IMG/VR virus record: IMGVR_UViG_3300022926_002089
Coordinates: 1 to 32,888 of that record
Direction: 5' to 3' (one strand)
Length of the DNA stretch: 32,888 bases
DNA from: a virus
In this document: piece by piece, positions 15,559-24,002 of the stretch
How the letters are laid out: the number at the start of each line of letters is the position of its first letter
Numbering within the stretch: position 1 is the first letter of the stretch
Program-made: the position numbers and the translations under genes
Notes under the pieces: model-generated
Seen by the model: the letters and a program-made list of their open reading frames with translations, nothing else
Told to the model about the DNA's origin: nothing
Databases searched by the model: none

Positions 15559-17409
15559 TTGAAAAAGGTATATTTTACTCAGATAAACAATGTAATTGCT
15601 GACGCAATATTTTTACCTCTAAGTGTAGCGTATATTTGGGAATATTGTAAAACCCAAGTTGACGATTGGGAATTAGGTAACATCTTTTTTGAAAGAGAGT
15701 CTATTGATGACTATCTAAAAAAAATAGATAATCCAGACATATTTGCTTTGAGCACTTATGTATGGAATTGGGATATTAGTACAAAGTTAGCAAGAGCTGT
15801 AAAAATAAAATACCCTAACTGTAAAATAGTTATGGGTGGTCCACAAGTACCCTACAAACAAGATTGGTTAAAAAACAATACTGACATATGCGATATAATA
15901 GTTACATATGCTGGTGAACGAGCATTTTCAGAAATATTAAAAGGCAATTATACTTATCCAGGTATAATGACAGTTAACACATATACGCCACCTAAACCAG
16001 ATAAAGAAATTAATGATATTCCTAGTCCTTATTTAAGTGGATTGATGGACAGTTTAGTCAAACCAAATAAAAAATATAGTGCGATCATAGAAACAAATAG
16101 AGGTTGTCCATATAGTTGTTCTTTTTGCGACCAAGAGTCTTTATATTATAATAAAATAGCTATGTTTGATTATAATAGAGTTATAGGTGAAATAGACTGG
16201 ATCGTAAAAAATAAAATAGATTTTTTATACTTTGGCGATAGCAATGTTGGTATGTTTAATAGGGATATTGACTTTATTAGATATATTGCTAAATGCAGAA
16301 ATCAATACGGGTATCCTAGACAAATAGATTATAGTACTGCCAAACAACAACCAAAACGAATTGTAGAACTTGGTAGAATATTAAATGAAGAAGCTAAGAT
16401 GAGGCGTGGTGTTACAATAGCTTTACAAAGTATGAATCCTAAAACATTGAAAGCTATTAGAAGAATAAATCTTGCAAATGAAAAACTTGAACAGATTGTT
16501 AATGACTATAATAAAGCTGGTGTAGATAATTACTGTGAATTAATTGTTGGTTTACCTGAAGAAACTTTAGATAGTTGGATTGAAGGTATTGGTAAAATTT
16601 TAGAGTTAGGTAGTGATCATGCTTTAACAGTACATCCTTTAAGTATTGTGCCAAACACACCTTTTTCTGAACCATCATATCAAAAACAATATGGATTAAA
16701 ATATACTAAAACAGCTGCACCTGCAGGAGGTAATTGTTATCCTAAAGATAGTAATGGTGAAACAGATATGGTTTGTTATGAAAGTAGAAGTTATACAAAA
16801 GATGAATATGTGGACATGTATTTTTTTGCAAAAGGTTTAGTTATACCACACCATTATCATGGCGTAAGTCAAATTATAGCAACATATTTAAACCGTGAAT
16901 ACAACATACCTTTTATTGATTATTATAAAGTGTTGTTTAAATATAGTAAGGAAGGTTTGGGAATATTAAATAAAGAATATAAAAATCATACGCAAAGTTT
17001 GAAAAACAGTTTATTTAAAAATGAAACATGGGGAAGAACATTAGAGGGTGGCGATGATTTTCACTTACAGGATAATGGAGCTACGGCTTCATTTTTATAC
17101 AAAAATTTAGATAAAGTTTATAAAGAAATTATTGATATTGTAAAAAAAGAATATAACTTAGATATTACCGAAGCTTGTATTTTTAATAAACATATATTAG
17201 ACACATATGAAAGAGATAATGATAAAAAAGAATTTAGTAAAAATTGGATAAGTTGGTTTTACAATAGAAAAAAATTAATTGATATAAAAAATGTTGTTTC
17301 TGTAACAACTAATAAATATAAAGATATAATAGATCATTCAAAACATTTATTTTGGTGGGGTAGAAAGTCAAAAAGGTGTTTTTTGAAATCAAAGGAGATT
17401 ATGTTATGA
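15559..17409 (+). CDS. B12-binding-type radical SAM protein (copy 1)
   Basis: The protein has 616 residues and starts at TTG, supported by alignment of its N-terminus with the ATG-started paralogue at 19737. Residues 1-130 form the Rossmann-like domain of cobalamin-binding radical SAM proteins, with FALSTYVWNWDIS and CKIVMGGPQVPY; I do not see a DxHxxG motif, as in many members. The radical SAM cluster motif is CPYSCSFC (C183, C187, C190), followed by FGDSNVG and LIVGLPEET. The family includes methyltransferases and rearrangement enzymes. The C-terminal 200 residues are an additional domain. Cobalamin use is inferred from fold. The last codons overlap the next start as ATGA. Confidence 0.8.
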   Translation: MKKVYFTQINNVIADAIFLPLSVAYIWEYCKTQVDDWELGNIFFERESIDDYLKKIDNPDIFALSTYVWNWDISTKLARAVKIKYPNCKIVMGGPQVPYKQDWLKNNTDICDIIVTYAGERAFSEILKGNYTYPGIMTVNTYTPPKPDKEINDIPSPYLSGLMDSLVKPNKKYSAIIETNRGCPYSCSFCDQESLYYNKIAMFDYNRVIGEIDWIVKNKIDFLYFGDSNVGMFNRDIDFIRYIAKCRNQYGYPRQIDYSTAKQQPKRIVELGRILNEEAKMRRGVTIALQSMNPKTLKAIRRINLANEKLEQIVNDYNKAGVDNYCELIVGLPEETLDSWIEGIGKILELGSDHALTVHPLSIVPNTPFSEPSYQKQYGLKYTKTAAPAGGNCYPKDSNGETDMVCYESRSYTKDEYVDMYFFAKGLVIPHHYHGVSQIIATYLNREYNIPFIDYYKVLFKYSKEGLGILNKEYKNHTQSLKNSLFKNETWGRTLEGGDDFHLQDNGATASFLYKNLDKVYKEIIDIVKKEYNLDITEACIFNKHILDTYERDNDKKEFSKNWISWFYNRKKLIDIKNVVSVTTNKYKDIIDHSKHLFWWGRKSKRCFLKSKEIML

Positions 17410-17993
17410 TAAGAGTTGGTGATATAATACCAAATAAAACTACCATGCATAAAGATGGTATATTAACTTCGTGGTTAGCCACACACGATTTATTTCAAAA
17501 TAAAAAAATATTACTAATAGGGTTACCTGGATTATTTTTAGTTGAATATGCAGCCACACATTTAAAAGCATATGAGTTTTATCATTCACGTATAAAAAAG
17601 TTAGGTATAGACGAAATATGGTTTACTAGTGTAGATAATTGTTTTGTACAAAATGCTTACTTAAAATCTGAAAATTTAAAACACATAAAGTGTTTACCTG
17701 ATCCAGATGGTGATTGGGCTCAATCAGTTGGAATGTTAGAAGACATGAGCAGAGAAGGTATAGGTGATAAGTGTAGTCATAGATATGCCATGATTATAGA
17801 CAATTTAATTATGAAGCATTGTAAATACGAAGATTTTACACATAATCCTATGACGTGTTTTCAAGTATCAGATGCTGATACTATTATCAAATACTTAGAA
17901 ATTATACAGACAAATTATGAAAGGTGGAATGATGACGCCAGAGACAAAGTTGACGTCCTTGGAAGAGATAAGATTAGCTCCGTATTGTCGTGA
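17406..17993 (+). CDS. Peroxiredoxin-5-like protein lacking the peroxidatic cysteine
   Basis: The 195-residue protein has AAAGGAGATT ahead of its ATG. MIRVGDIIPN, the DLFQNKKILLIGLPGLF segment and THLKAYE match Prx5-like peroxiredoxins (VG-x-x-IP, LF-x-x-KK-x-x-LIG-x-PG-x-F, HL-x-x-Y). In the family the peroxidatic Cys lies in PG-x-F-x-x-x-C; here the equivalent residue is Tyr48 (PGLFLVEYAATHL). It therefore cannot act as a classical peroxidase and may be a binding or scaffold protein. The stop lies inside the next gene, and the overlap is about 60 nt. Confidence 0.65.
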   Translation: MIRVGDIIPNKTTMHKDGILTSWLATHDLFQNKKILLIGLPGLFLVEYAATHLKAYEFYHSRIKKLGIDEIWFTSVDNCFVQNAYLKSENLKHIKCLPDPDGDWAQSVGMLEDMSREGIGDKCSHRYAMIIDNLIMKHCKYEDFTHNPMTCFQVSDADTIIKYLEIIQTNYERWNDDARDKVDVLGRDKISSVLS

Positions 17994-18573
17994 GCTTTCA
18001 TCTCTATGGTATGATAGAAAATATCTATTAGAGCATTTAGAGAGTATAGAAGAAGACAATTGGTATATATTTGATTGTGGCCACATAAGATGGACAGTAC
18101 ATGAAGCATTTAATGCTAGGCGTGAATGTAAAAATTATCCACTAAGTGAGTTTCACTATGAATTGATAAATCTTTTTACACCTGCAATATCTTTTGATAC
18201 TATTCTATATACACAAACAGCAATAGGTGGTGCACCACCACACCAAGATAGAAATAGACCTACTGCTTTAAATTTTGCAATACAAGGTGAATTTAGTAAA
18301 ACAAGCCCTCAAATATTTTATGATTCTTTTGATAGGAGTTCAGCAAAGTATACAATGACATATGAAAAAAGTAACATAACAAATGAATTTGCACCTTGGA
18401 TATTTAAAGGTCCCGAAATACATGGTGTTGAAAATGAAACTGAACATAATAGAGTTATTATTACTTGTGCTTGGAGACATAATACTTATGAAGATATTGA
18501 AAAACGTTTAATAGATGGCACTTTAGTAAATTGGGAACAAAACAAAAAAAATAAAAGGATTAAATTCATATGA
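17932..18573 (+). CDS. Fe(II)/2-oxoglutarate oxygenase-like protein (1)
   Basis: I chose ATG 17932 (213 residues, MTPETKLTSL), preceded by AAAGGTGG; ATGs at 17929 and 17917 are alternatives. APPHQDRNRP gives an H-x-D pair (H104, D106). EIHGVENETEHNRVIITCAW supplies the distal His164 and Arg174, completing the iron and 2-oxoglutarate set of a jelly-roll oxygenase. Such enzymes hydroxylate amino acids, sugars, lipids or nucleic acids. The start overlaps the preceding gene by about 60 nt, in another frame. The substrate is unknown. Confidence 0.7.
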   Translation: MTPETKLTSLEEIRLAPYCRELSSLWYDRKYLLEHLESIEEDNWYIFDCGHIRWTVHEAFNARRECKNYPLSEFHYELINLFTPAISFDTILYTQTAIGGAPPHQDRNRPTALNFAIQGEFSKTSPQIFYDSFDRSSAKYTMTYEKSNITNEFAPWIFKGPEIHGVENETEHNRVIITCAWRHNTYEDIEKRLIDGTLVNWEQNKKNKRIKFI

Positions 18574-19211
18574 GTTATGATAAAGCATTAGCACGCCTTT
18601 TTACTATGGGTGATTGGTTACAAATGAAAACTCATATTAATACACGAAAACTTATGAAAGAAATTGAGCCGTATAATGACTCATGGAAACCTTATAATTT
18701 GAGAAATCCAAATAATAGGTGGGGATTAAGTGTGACAAGTTTAGATGGTAAATTAAGTGGTATACCTGATTTAGATAGTTTACTACAGTATAACAATATA
18801 CATGGTACACAGATAAGAAATTCTGATATTAACAAGTATACTGAGGTATATAACAATTCTGAAGAATTACAAAAAATAATTGAACCTTGGAAACCTTGGT
18901 TAGGTAGATGTCATTTTTTAAAATTAAATACAGGTGGTTATTTTCCTGAACATTATGATATTAATAAAATAGAATATGATTATGATGAAATACGATTTAT
19001 AGCTTTTATAAACAAGTGTGATAAAAAAGATTTGAAATTCATATATGAAGATACGGTTAGAGATGTAAAAGATGGTCAGTTATTTTACTTTAACGCAAAC
19101 AAAAGACATTCAGTTTTTAGTACATCGGATGATATTATTATGTTAGTATTTTGTATGAAATTTGATGAACATTTATTTGAAAGACTAATAGAACAATATA
19201 GGTATGCATAA
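18570..19211 (+). CDS. Aspartyl/asparaginyl beta-hydroxylase-like oxygenase (2)
   Basis: The protein has 213 residues. GGYFPEHYDIN carries H128-x-D130, and ANKRHSVFST carries distal His180, the spacing of Asp/Asn beta-hydroxylase-like members of the Fe(II)/2-oxoglutarate superfamily. The R142 region (EIRFIAFINK) fits the core strand. It overlaps the upstream gene by 4 nt and the downstream gene by one base. Proteins of this type occur in marine phages with unknown substrates. The three neighbouring oxygenase-like proteins differ in sequence, so they are not simple duplicates. Confidence 0.7.
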   Translation: MSYDKALARLFTMGDWLQMKTHINTRKLMKEIEPYNDSWKPYNLRNPNNRWGLSVTSLDGKLSGIPDLDSLLQYNNIHGTQIRNSDINKYTEVYNNSEELQKIIEPWKPWLGRCHFLKLNTGGYFPEHYDINKIEYDYDEIRFIAFINKCDKKDLKFIYEDTVRDVKDGQLFYFNANKRHSVFSTSDDIIMLVFCMKFDEHLFERLIEQYRYA

Positions 19212-19744
19212 TGTGGTATCATAAAAAATTAAAATTACAATACGACACAAATGTTTTCAATGACATAATTAAATATGCTGAAAGTGCAACATGGAGAGAA
19301 GGGTATGATCGAAATGGTTTACTTTGGAATGTTGAAGAGCTGCCTTTAGATACTAAACAGTTTCCTATACTAAATGAATTGTATGAAGGTCTAAATGCAG
19401 AATTTAAAAGACCATCATTTTTTATTAGTAACGTGAAACCTGGTGGGTTGGTAAACCATATTGATCACAACAAGTGGGGCAATCTAGGTATACCTTTGAA
19501 AGGTGATTTTGAAAACACACCTCAATACTTCTACGATCAATTCAATCATCCTGTAGAGTCGTTTGTGGTTGATAGTCCTGTTATATTCAATACACGTATG
19601 TTACATGCTGTGCCTAGACAGTTAACTGACACAGGACCTCGTTGGGTGTTGATGATGGATTTATTTGAGTGGGTAGATAAACTGTTTAATAAGATTGATA
19701 ACAATACTATATGGACGGATACAAAAAATTTTAAAAATGCGTAA
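19211..19744 (+). CDS. Fe(II)/2-oxoglutarate oxygenase-like protein (3)
   Basis: The protein has 177 residues. KPGGLVNHIDHNKWGNLGIP carries the pair H83-x-D85 and TRMLHAVPRQLTDTGPRWVL gives distal His132 and Arg144 for iron and 2-oxoglutarate. The smaller size is typical of compact jelly-roll oxygenases in marine phages. The stop overlaps the following radical SAM gene by 8 nt. With the two preceding genes it forms a run of three oxygenase-like proteins between two B12-type radical SAM genes. Confidence 0.72.
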   Translation: MWYHKKLKLQYDTNVFNDIIKYAESATWREGYDRNGLLWNVEELPLDTKQFPILNELYEGLNAEFKRPSFFISNVKPGGLVNHIDHNKWGNLGIPLKGDFENTPQYFYDQFNHPVESFVVDSPVIFNTRMLHAVPRQLTDTGPRWVLMMDLFEWVDKLFNKIDNNTIWTDTKNFKNA

Positions 19745-21404
19745 CTTCTATTTTTTACAAATACCTTTAAGCACAGACGCAGCCTATCTACCTCAAGCAG
19801 TAGGTACGATCTGGTCTTATTGTAATCAGTTTGAAGAGGTAAATACAAAATATAAACTTGCAGGAGTTTGGTGGAATAAAAAAATAGATATAGTTGATCC
19901 TGATTTTGTTGCTGCTAGTTGCTATATGTGGAATTGGAAAATAACATATGACGCATTAAAAGAAATACGAAAAAGGTATCCTAAATGTAAAATCGTTGTC
20001 GGAGGACCTGAACCACAATATACATCAGAATGGTGTAAGAAACATCCCGAAATAGATGCTGTTATAGCATACTACGGTGAAGAAACTATGCGTAAGATGT
20101 TAGTTGAAGATACATTCAATTTACCTGGTGTTGTTACAAAAGATTTTAATAATGCTTCTGAGGCAGAATATGCTGATCCTAAAATGATACCTAGTCCTTA
20201 TCTTAATGGTTTTTTTGATAATTTATTAGAAGGTAATACACAAAAGGTTAGAGCTGTTTTTGAAGGCAATAGAGGTTGTCCTTATACTTGTTCTTTCTGT
20301 GATATAGGTCACAAAAAATATACAAAAATTCAAATGTTTGAAACAGAAAAATGTTTAAAAGAATTAGAATGGATGTGTAAGAGAAATTTAAGTGCCATTG
20401 ACGTTGCAGATAGTAATTTTGGTATATTTCCTAGAGATGAAAAGTTTGTTGATTATATTGTTTCGCAGAAAAAACTTGGAAACTTTAATGGTAGATTTAT
20501 GCCTACTTGGGCAAAAACTCACGGTGAAAAAATAATGAAATTAGCCAAAAAACTACAAGACGCTAGTGTTGACGACACATTTGGGTTTAGTTTACAAAGC
20601 ACCAATCCCGAAACTTTAGATAAAGTAAAAAGAAGAAATGCGTTTGATATAAAAAGTTTTAAACCTATTATACAAGATTTAAAAAAGTCTGGTGTATCTT
20701 CTTACACAGAATTAATATTTCCTTTACCAGGAGATAGTATTCAGACTTTCAAACATGGATTACATGAGATAGTTGACATGCCTTCACCATTTGATATGAT
20801 ACAGATTAATACATTAAGTAGACTTAGTAATACTGAATTTAATACAGGTTTTCCAGAAATGATATGGCAGAATATAAAAGGTACAGCTAAACCTTATAAC
20901 AATGATGTCATAGATGAAATCGCTATTGCAACAGATAAGATGACAAAAGAAGAAGTGTTTGAAGGCCTTTTCTATAGTAGAAGTTTTTTAATACCCATGT
21001 ATTGGTACGGATTATCGAAATATATGGCAGATTGTTATTATGAAATTAATAATAATAGAAGTGATCTGTACAAAGATATTTATCAAAATCTATTTAAACA
21101 AAAAGTTTTTAACAATCATAAGTTAGATGTAAGAAATCATTATTTTAAAGCTTTAAACGAATATAACGATATTGGATATAAGATACTTATTGATGATATA
21201 AATTATTATACAGATACAGCTTACTCTCATTTATTTTATGTTGAAAATAATATATTTGATGTATTAAAAGATATGTATCCAGAATATGATGAAATTATTG
21301 ATCTTAATAAAAAAGATTTTAGACCAATAGAAAATAAAAAAGAATGGCTAAAAGACATTCATATAAAAGGAAGATTTAGTGAGTCTTGGAAAAAATTATG
21401 TTAA
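19737..21404 (+). CDS. B12-binding-type radical SAM protein (copy 2)
   Basis: From ATG 19737 the protein has 555 residues; an in-frame ATG at 19695 is inside the upstream gene and gives an extension absent from the paralogue. The domain order matches copy 1: a Rossmann-like cobalamin-type domain (YMWNWKIT, KCKIVVGGPEPQY), then CPYTCSFC (C181, C185, C188), FGFSLQSTNPETLDKV and LIFPLPGDS. IPSPYLNG before the core is shared with copy 1 (IPSPYLSG). The two differ across their length, so they probably act on different positions or substrates. The stop overlaps the next start. Confidence 0.8.
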   Translation: MRNFYFLQIPLSTDAAYLPQAVGTIWSYCNQFEEVNTKYKLAGVWWNKKIDIVDPDFVAASCYMWNWKITYDALKEIRKRYPKCKIVVGGPEPQYTSEWCKKHPEIDAVIAYYGEETMRKMLVEDTFNLPGVVTKDFNNASEAEYADPKMIPSPYLNGFFDNLLEGNTQKVRAVFEGNRGCPYTCSFCDIGHKKYTKIQMFETEKCLKELEWMCKRNLSAIDVADSNFGIFPRDEKFVDYIVSQKKLGNFNGRFMPTWAKTHGEKIMKLAKKLQDASVDDTFGFSLQSTNPETLDKVKRRNAFDIKSFKPIIQDLKKSGVSSYTELIFPLPGDSIQTFKHGLHEIVDMPSPFDMIQINTLSRLSNTEFNTGFPEMIWQNIKGTAKPYNNDVIDEIAIATDKMTKEEVFEGLFYSRSFLIPMYWYGLSKYMADCYYEINNNRSDLYKDIYQNLFKQKVFNNHKLDVRNHYFKALNEYNDIGYKILIDDINYYTDTAYSHLFYVENNIFDVLKDMYPEYDEIIDLNKKDFRPIENKKEWLKDIHIKGRFSESWKKLC

Positions 21405-22309
21405 ATCCTTTAAACAAGTTAATTTGGAATAAAGTACAGGAAATATTTTATTGGAATATATCACCTGAAAGTCCTATAAATCAATTACCATTTACACAAG
21501 ACTTTATTACCGCTTGTGAAGAAGAATTTTCAATGACGGTAAGAAATAAAGTTTATCCTATTAATTTAGGCAATGTAGATGTGTGGCAATCTAAAACCAT
21601 GGGAGACTTTGTAAAAGAAATTGATCAACAATATCAAAATAATTATTTCGTAGGTGAAAATGGTACAAGCACAACAGGTGTTGTTGGTACAATTTATGAC
21701 GTAGAAAATAAACCAATAACAAATAAATGGAATATTAGAGGTAACTCTCTTGTTAAACGATTACAACAAATGCAAAAAAATAATCCAAGTTTATCAATAT
21801 TGGATATGGGATGTGGTGTTAATGAGTATAAAAAACATTTAAATAATGTTACTGGTGTTGATCCTTACAGACCTGAAGCTGATATATTATCTAAACAAAG
21901 CGATTTTGAAACTAATGGTAAAACATGGGATGTGATTATATGTTTTGGTCCTCAAAATTGGTATACCTATGATGAACAGTACAGAAATTTTTTAAAATTA
22001 AAAGAGTGTTTAGCACCAAATGGTCTTCTTTTGTGGAGCCATGTTCATCATTACTATAAAGTATTTCAACCAGATCATCAGTATGCACATACATGGATTC
22101 ATGGTGATATGAAACATGCTCAAAGAAATAGTGCATTTTATTTTTATGATAGAGAGTGGAAATATACGTGGTATTTTAATTGGACTGAACACGCTGTAGA
22201 AACTTTAAGTAAACATGTTGGATTATCAATCAATAAAGTTGATTATGATCATTGCAATTTGTATAGACCTCCAATGTATAGACTATTTGTGGAGATGAGT
22301 CATGTTTGA
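21398..22309 (+). CDS. Class I SAM-dependent methyltransferase
   Basis: The 303-residue protein starts at ATG 21398; an in-frame TTG at 21386 is the alternative. SILDMGCGVNEYKKHL (motif I, DMGCG 136-140) and then VTGVDPYRPEADI, with the acidic residue ending strand 2, define the SAM site. WDVIICFGPQNW is the motif IV region. The first 115 residues are an N-terminal extension. It overlaps the radical SAM gene by 7 nt. The acceptor is unknown; sugar, lipid or small-molecule methylation is plausible. Confidence 0.8.
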   Translation: MLNPLNKLIWNKVQEIFYWNISPESPINQLPFTQDFITACEEEFSMTVRNKVYPINLGNVDVWQSKTMGDFVKEIDQQYQNNYFVGENGTSTTGVVGTIYDVENKPITNKWNIRGNSLVKRLQQMQKNNPSLSILDMGCGVNEYKKHLNNVTGVDPYRPEADILSKQSDFETNGKTWDVIICFGPQNWYTYDEQYRNFLKLKECLAPNGLLLWSHVHHYYKVFQPDHQYAHTWIHGDMKHAQRNSAFYFYDREWKYTWYFNWTEHAVETLSKHVGLSINKVDYDHCNLYRPPMYRLFVEMSHV

Positions 22310-22361
22310 TGGCATGAACAGATGTTATATAACTGATAAATATAAAAGATTATTAAATTGA
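22302..22361 (+). CDS. Possible 19-residue small ORF
   Basis: An ATG overlapping the stop of the methyltransferase gene opens a 19-codon frame ending in TGA, just before the ribosome site of the TonB receptor gene. A GGAG lies 6-9 nt before the ATG. Its sequence begins MFDGMNRCYITDKYKRL. The length is too short to judge coding potential, and it may simply be a leader for coupled translation. Confidence 0.25.
   Translation: MFDGMNRCYITDKYKRLLN
22335..22342 (+). promoter_or_regulatory. Possible weak late promoter before the receptor gene
   Basis: GATAAATA differs from TATAAATA by the first base and lies 30 nt before the ATG at 22373, similar to the spacing at 1222 and 2180. It lies within the small ORF at 22302-22361. 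This would allow the receptor and transporter genes to be expressed apart from the enzymes upstream. Confidence 0.3.
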
Positions 22362-22372
22362 GGTAAATTATT

Positions 22373-24001
22373 ATGATGAGATTATTGATTTTATTATTGT
22401 TTATATCAAGTTATGCCTTTTCACAGGAAACTTGTAGTTGGAATAACAATACACCATGTGTTGTTATAGCAAAATCAAATATTACAAATTCAAACGATTT
22501 AGGTGACAAAATTACACCATCATCTATTATAACAAAAAAAGATATTGAAAAATACAACCTTATAGACTTACCAAAAGCATTAAATTTTATTCAAGGATTA
22601 GATATATCACAATCTGGCCCTACAGGTCAACAAGGTTCAGTTTTTTTTAGAGGTACAAACTCGAATCATGTATTGGTTTTATTAAACGGAATACCTATAA
22701 ATGATCACTCAACTCCCACTGGCGCTTTTGATGTTGGACAAGATTTTATGTATAGTATTCAACAAATAGATGTATATAAAGGCTCATCGGGAGCTCATTG
22801 GGGTGCAGATGCTGTAGGTGGTGTTATAAATTTTAGAACCACAGTAGACTATTCTAAAAAAATAAATGTATCAGGTAACAATAATGATAAAACGTTAAAT
22901 GGTAATTATTTTACTAGTTTAAATGGATATGATTTATCAATAACAGCAGGACAACATAAGTCTAAAAATATATCAGCACTATCAGGTGCTGATGAAAAAG
23001 ATGGTACTGAAAATAAATCAGTATCAGTAAATGTTAGTAAATGGTATAACGATATTAATTGGAGAACGAGTTTTTTTACAAGAAATACATTTTCTGAGTT
23101 AGATGGACATAATGTTCTTGTACAAGATGGTAAGTGGTCTGATAATAACTTTTATGCTTTACAAACAGGATTAGATTATAAAAATACAAGTCTAACTCTA
23201 CATACACACGAATATGATAGAATTTATGATGATGCTAATTATAAAAGTGATAACTATACAATAAAGGCCACACAACAATATGATAATTTTGGATTTGGTT
23301 TTGATTATAAACATAATCAATCTTTATCTCAAACACAATGGAATAATTACGCAGGTAATCATCACAATTTTGGATATTTTTTTAATGCTTCATATAATAT
23401 ATTTTCATATCATCATAGATTTGACGAAGAACATGAAACTTATAAGTTAGGATTTTTTAAAGAATTAGAAGACGGTTTGAGTTTAAGTGGCAGCACATCT
23501 ACAAGTTATAAAGATAAAACTCAATACACAACTATTGAATATGGTGACTCTCAGGAATTGACTTTGACTAAAAATAATTTTTCAACAACGATATTTAAAA
23601 ATGATATAGGTAATTTAAACACAGACGGTATAGAATTTGCATATGGTGAAAAAGATTTTAAAGTATTTGCAAGTCATTTGAACAGCAAAACTGGCGATGC
23701 TGTGTCCTTGAGAAGACCTAACTGGTCTGTTGGTTTTATGCATAACTATGACTTTAAAAACAACTTTTCTTTAACTACAAATTATAAATTTAAAGGTGAA
23801 CATTTAGATATACATAACTCTAACTGGTCAACTATATCTATGCCTGAAACACATTTACTAGACTTAAATTTAGGCTACAATTATTACGGTATACAATTCG
23901 GTGTAAGTCTTAATAATCTGTTGAATGAAAAGTTTGAGTCACCTCATGGATTTAACCAAGAAGGTAGAAAGTTAACTTTAGGATTTAATAAATCATTTTA
24001 A
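22373..24001 (+). CDS. BtuB-like TonB-dependent outer-membrane receptor
   Basis: The protein has 542 residues with a signal peptide (about residues 1-18, RLLILLLFISSYAFSQ). The plug follows: ITKKDIEKYN, LPKALNFIQGLDISQ, VFFRGTNSNHVLVLLNGIP, IDVYKGSSGAHWGADAVGGV and INFRT. Most of these match the cobalamin receptor BtuB in order and wording more closely than siderophore receptors. PCVVIAKS near residue 30 may be the TonB box. The rest is an Asn/Tyr-rich beta-barrel ending in an aromatic residue (FNKSF). At 542 residues it is somewhat shorter than BtuB (about 600). It needs the host TonB system. A GAGG site precedes the ATG. Confidence 0.82.
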   Translation: MMRLLILLLFISSYAFSQETCSWNNNTPCVVIAKSNITNSNDLGDKITPSSIITKKDIEKYNLIDLPKALNFIQGLDISQSGPTGQQGSVFFRGTNSNHVLVLLNGIPINDHSTPTGAFDVGQDFMYSIQQIDVYKGSSGAHWGADAVGGVINFRTTVDYSKKINVSGNNNDKTLNGNYFTSLNGYDLSITAGQHKSKNISALSGADEKDGTENKSVSVNVSKWYNDINWRTSFFTRNTFSELDGHNVLVQDGKWSDNNFYALQTGLDYKNTSLTLHTHEYDRIYDDANYKSDNYTIKATQQYDNFGFGFDYKHNQSLSQTQWNNYAGNHHNFGYFFNASYNIFSYHHRFDEEHETYKLGFFKELEDGLSLSGSTSTSYKDKTQYTTIEYGDSQELTLTKNNFSTTIFKNDIGNLNTDGIEFAYGEKDFKVFASHLNSKTGDAVSLRRPNWSVGFMHNYDFKNNFSLTTNYKFKGEHLDIHNSNWSTISMPETHLLDLNLGYNYYGIQFGVSLNNLLNEKFESPHGFNQEGRKLTLGFNKSF

Positions 24002-24002
24002 T

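Noticed and set aside
22373-24001. The receptor as a siderophore (FepA/FhuA-type) receptor.
   Set aside because: The plug wording (RGTNSNHVLVLLNGIP, KGSSGAHWGADAVGGV) and the compact size are closer to BtuB; the alternative cannot be excluded without a tree.
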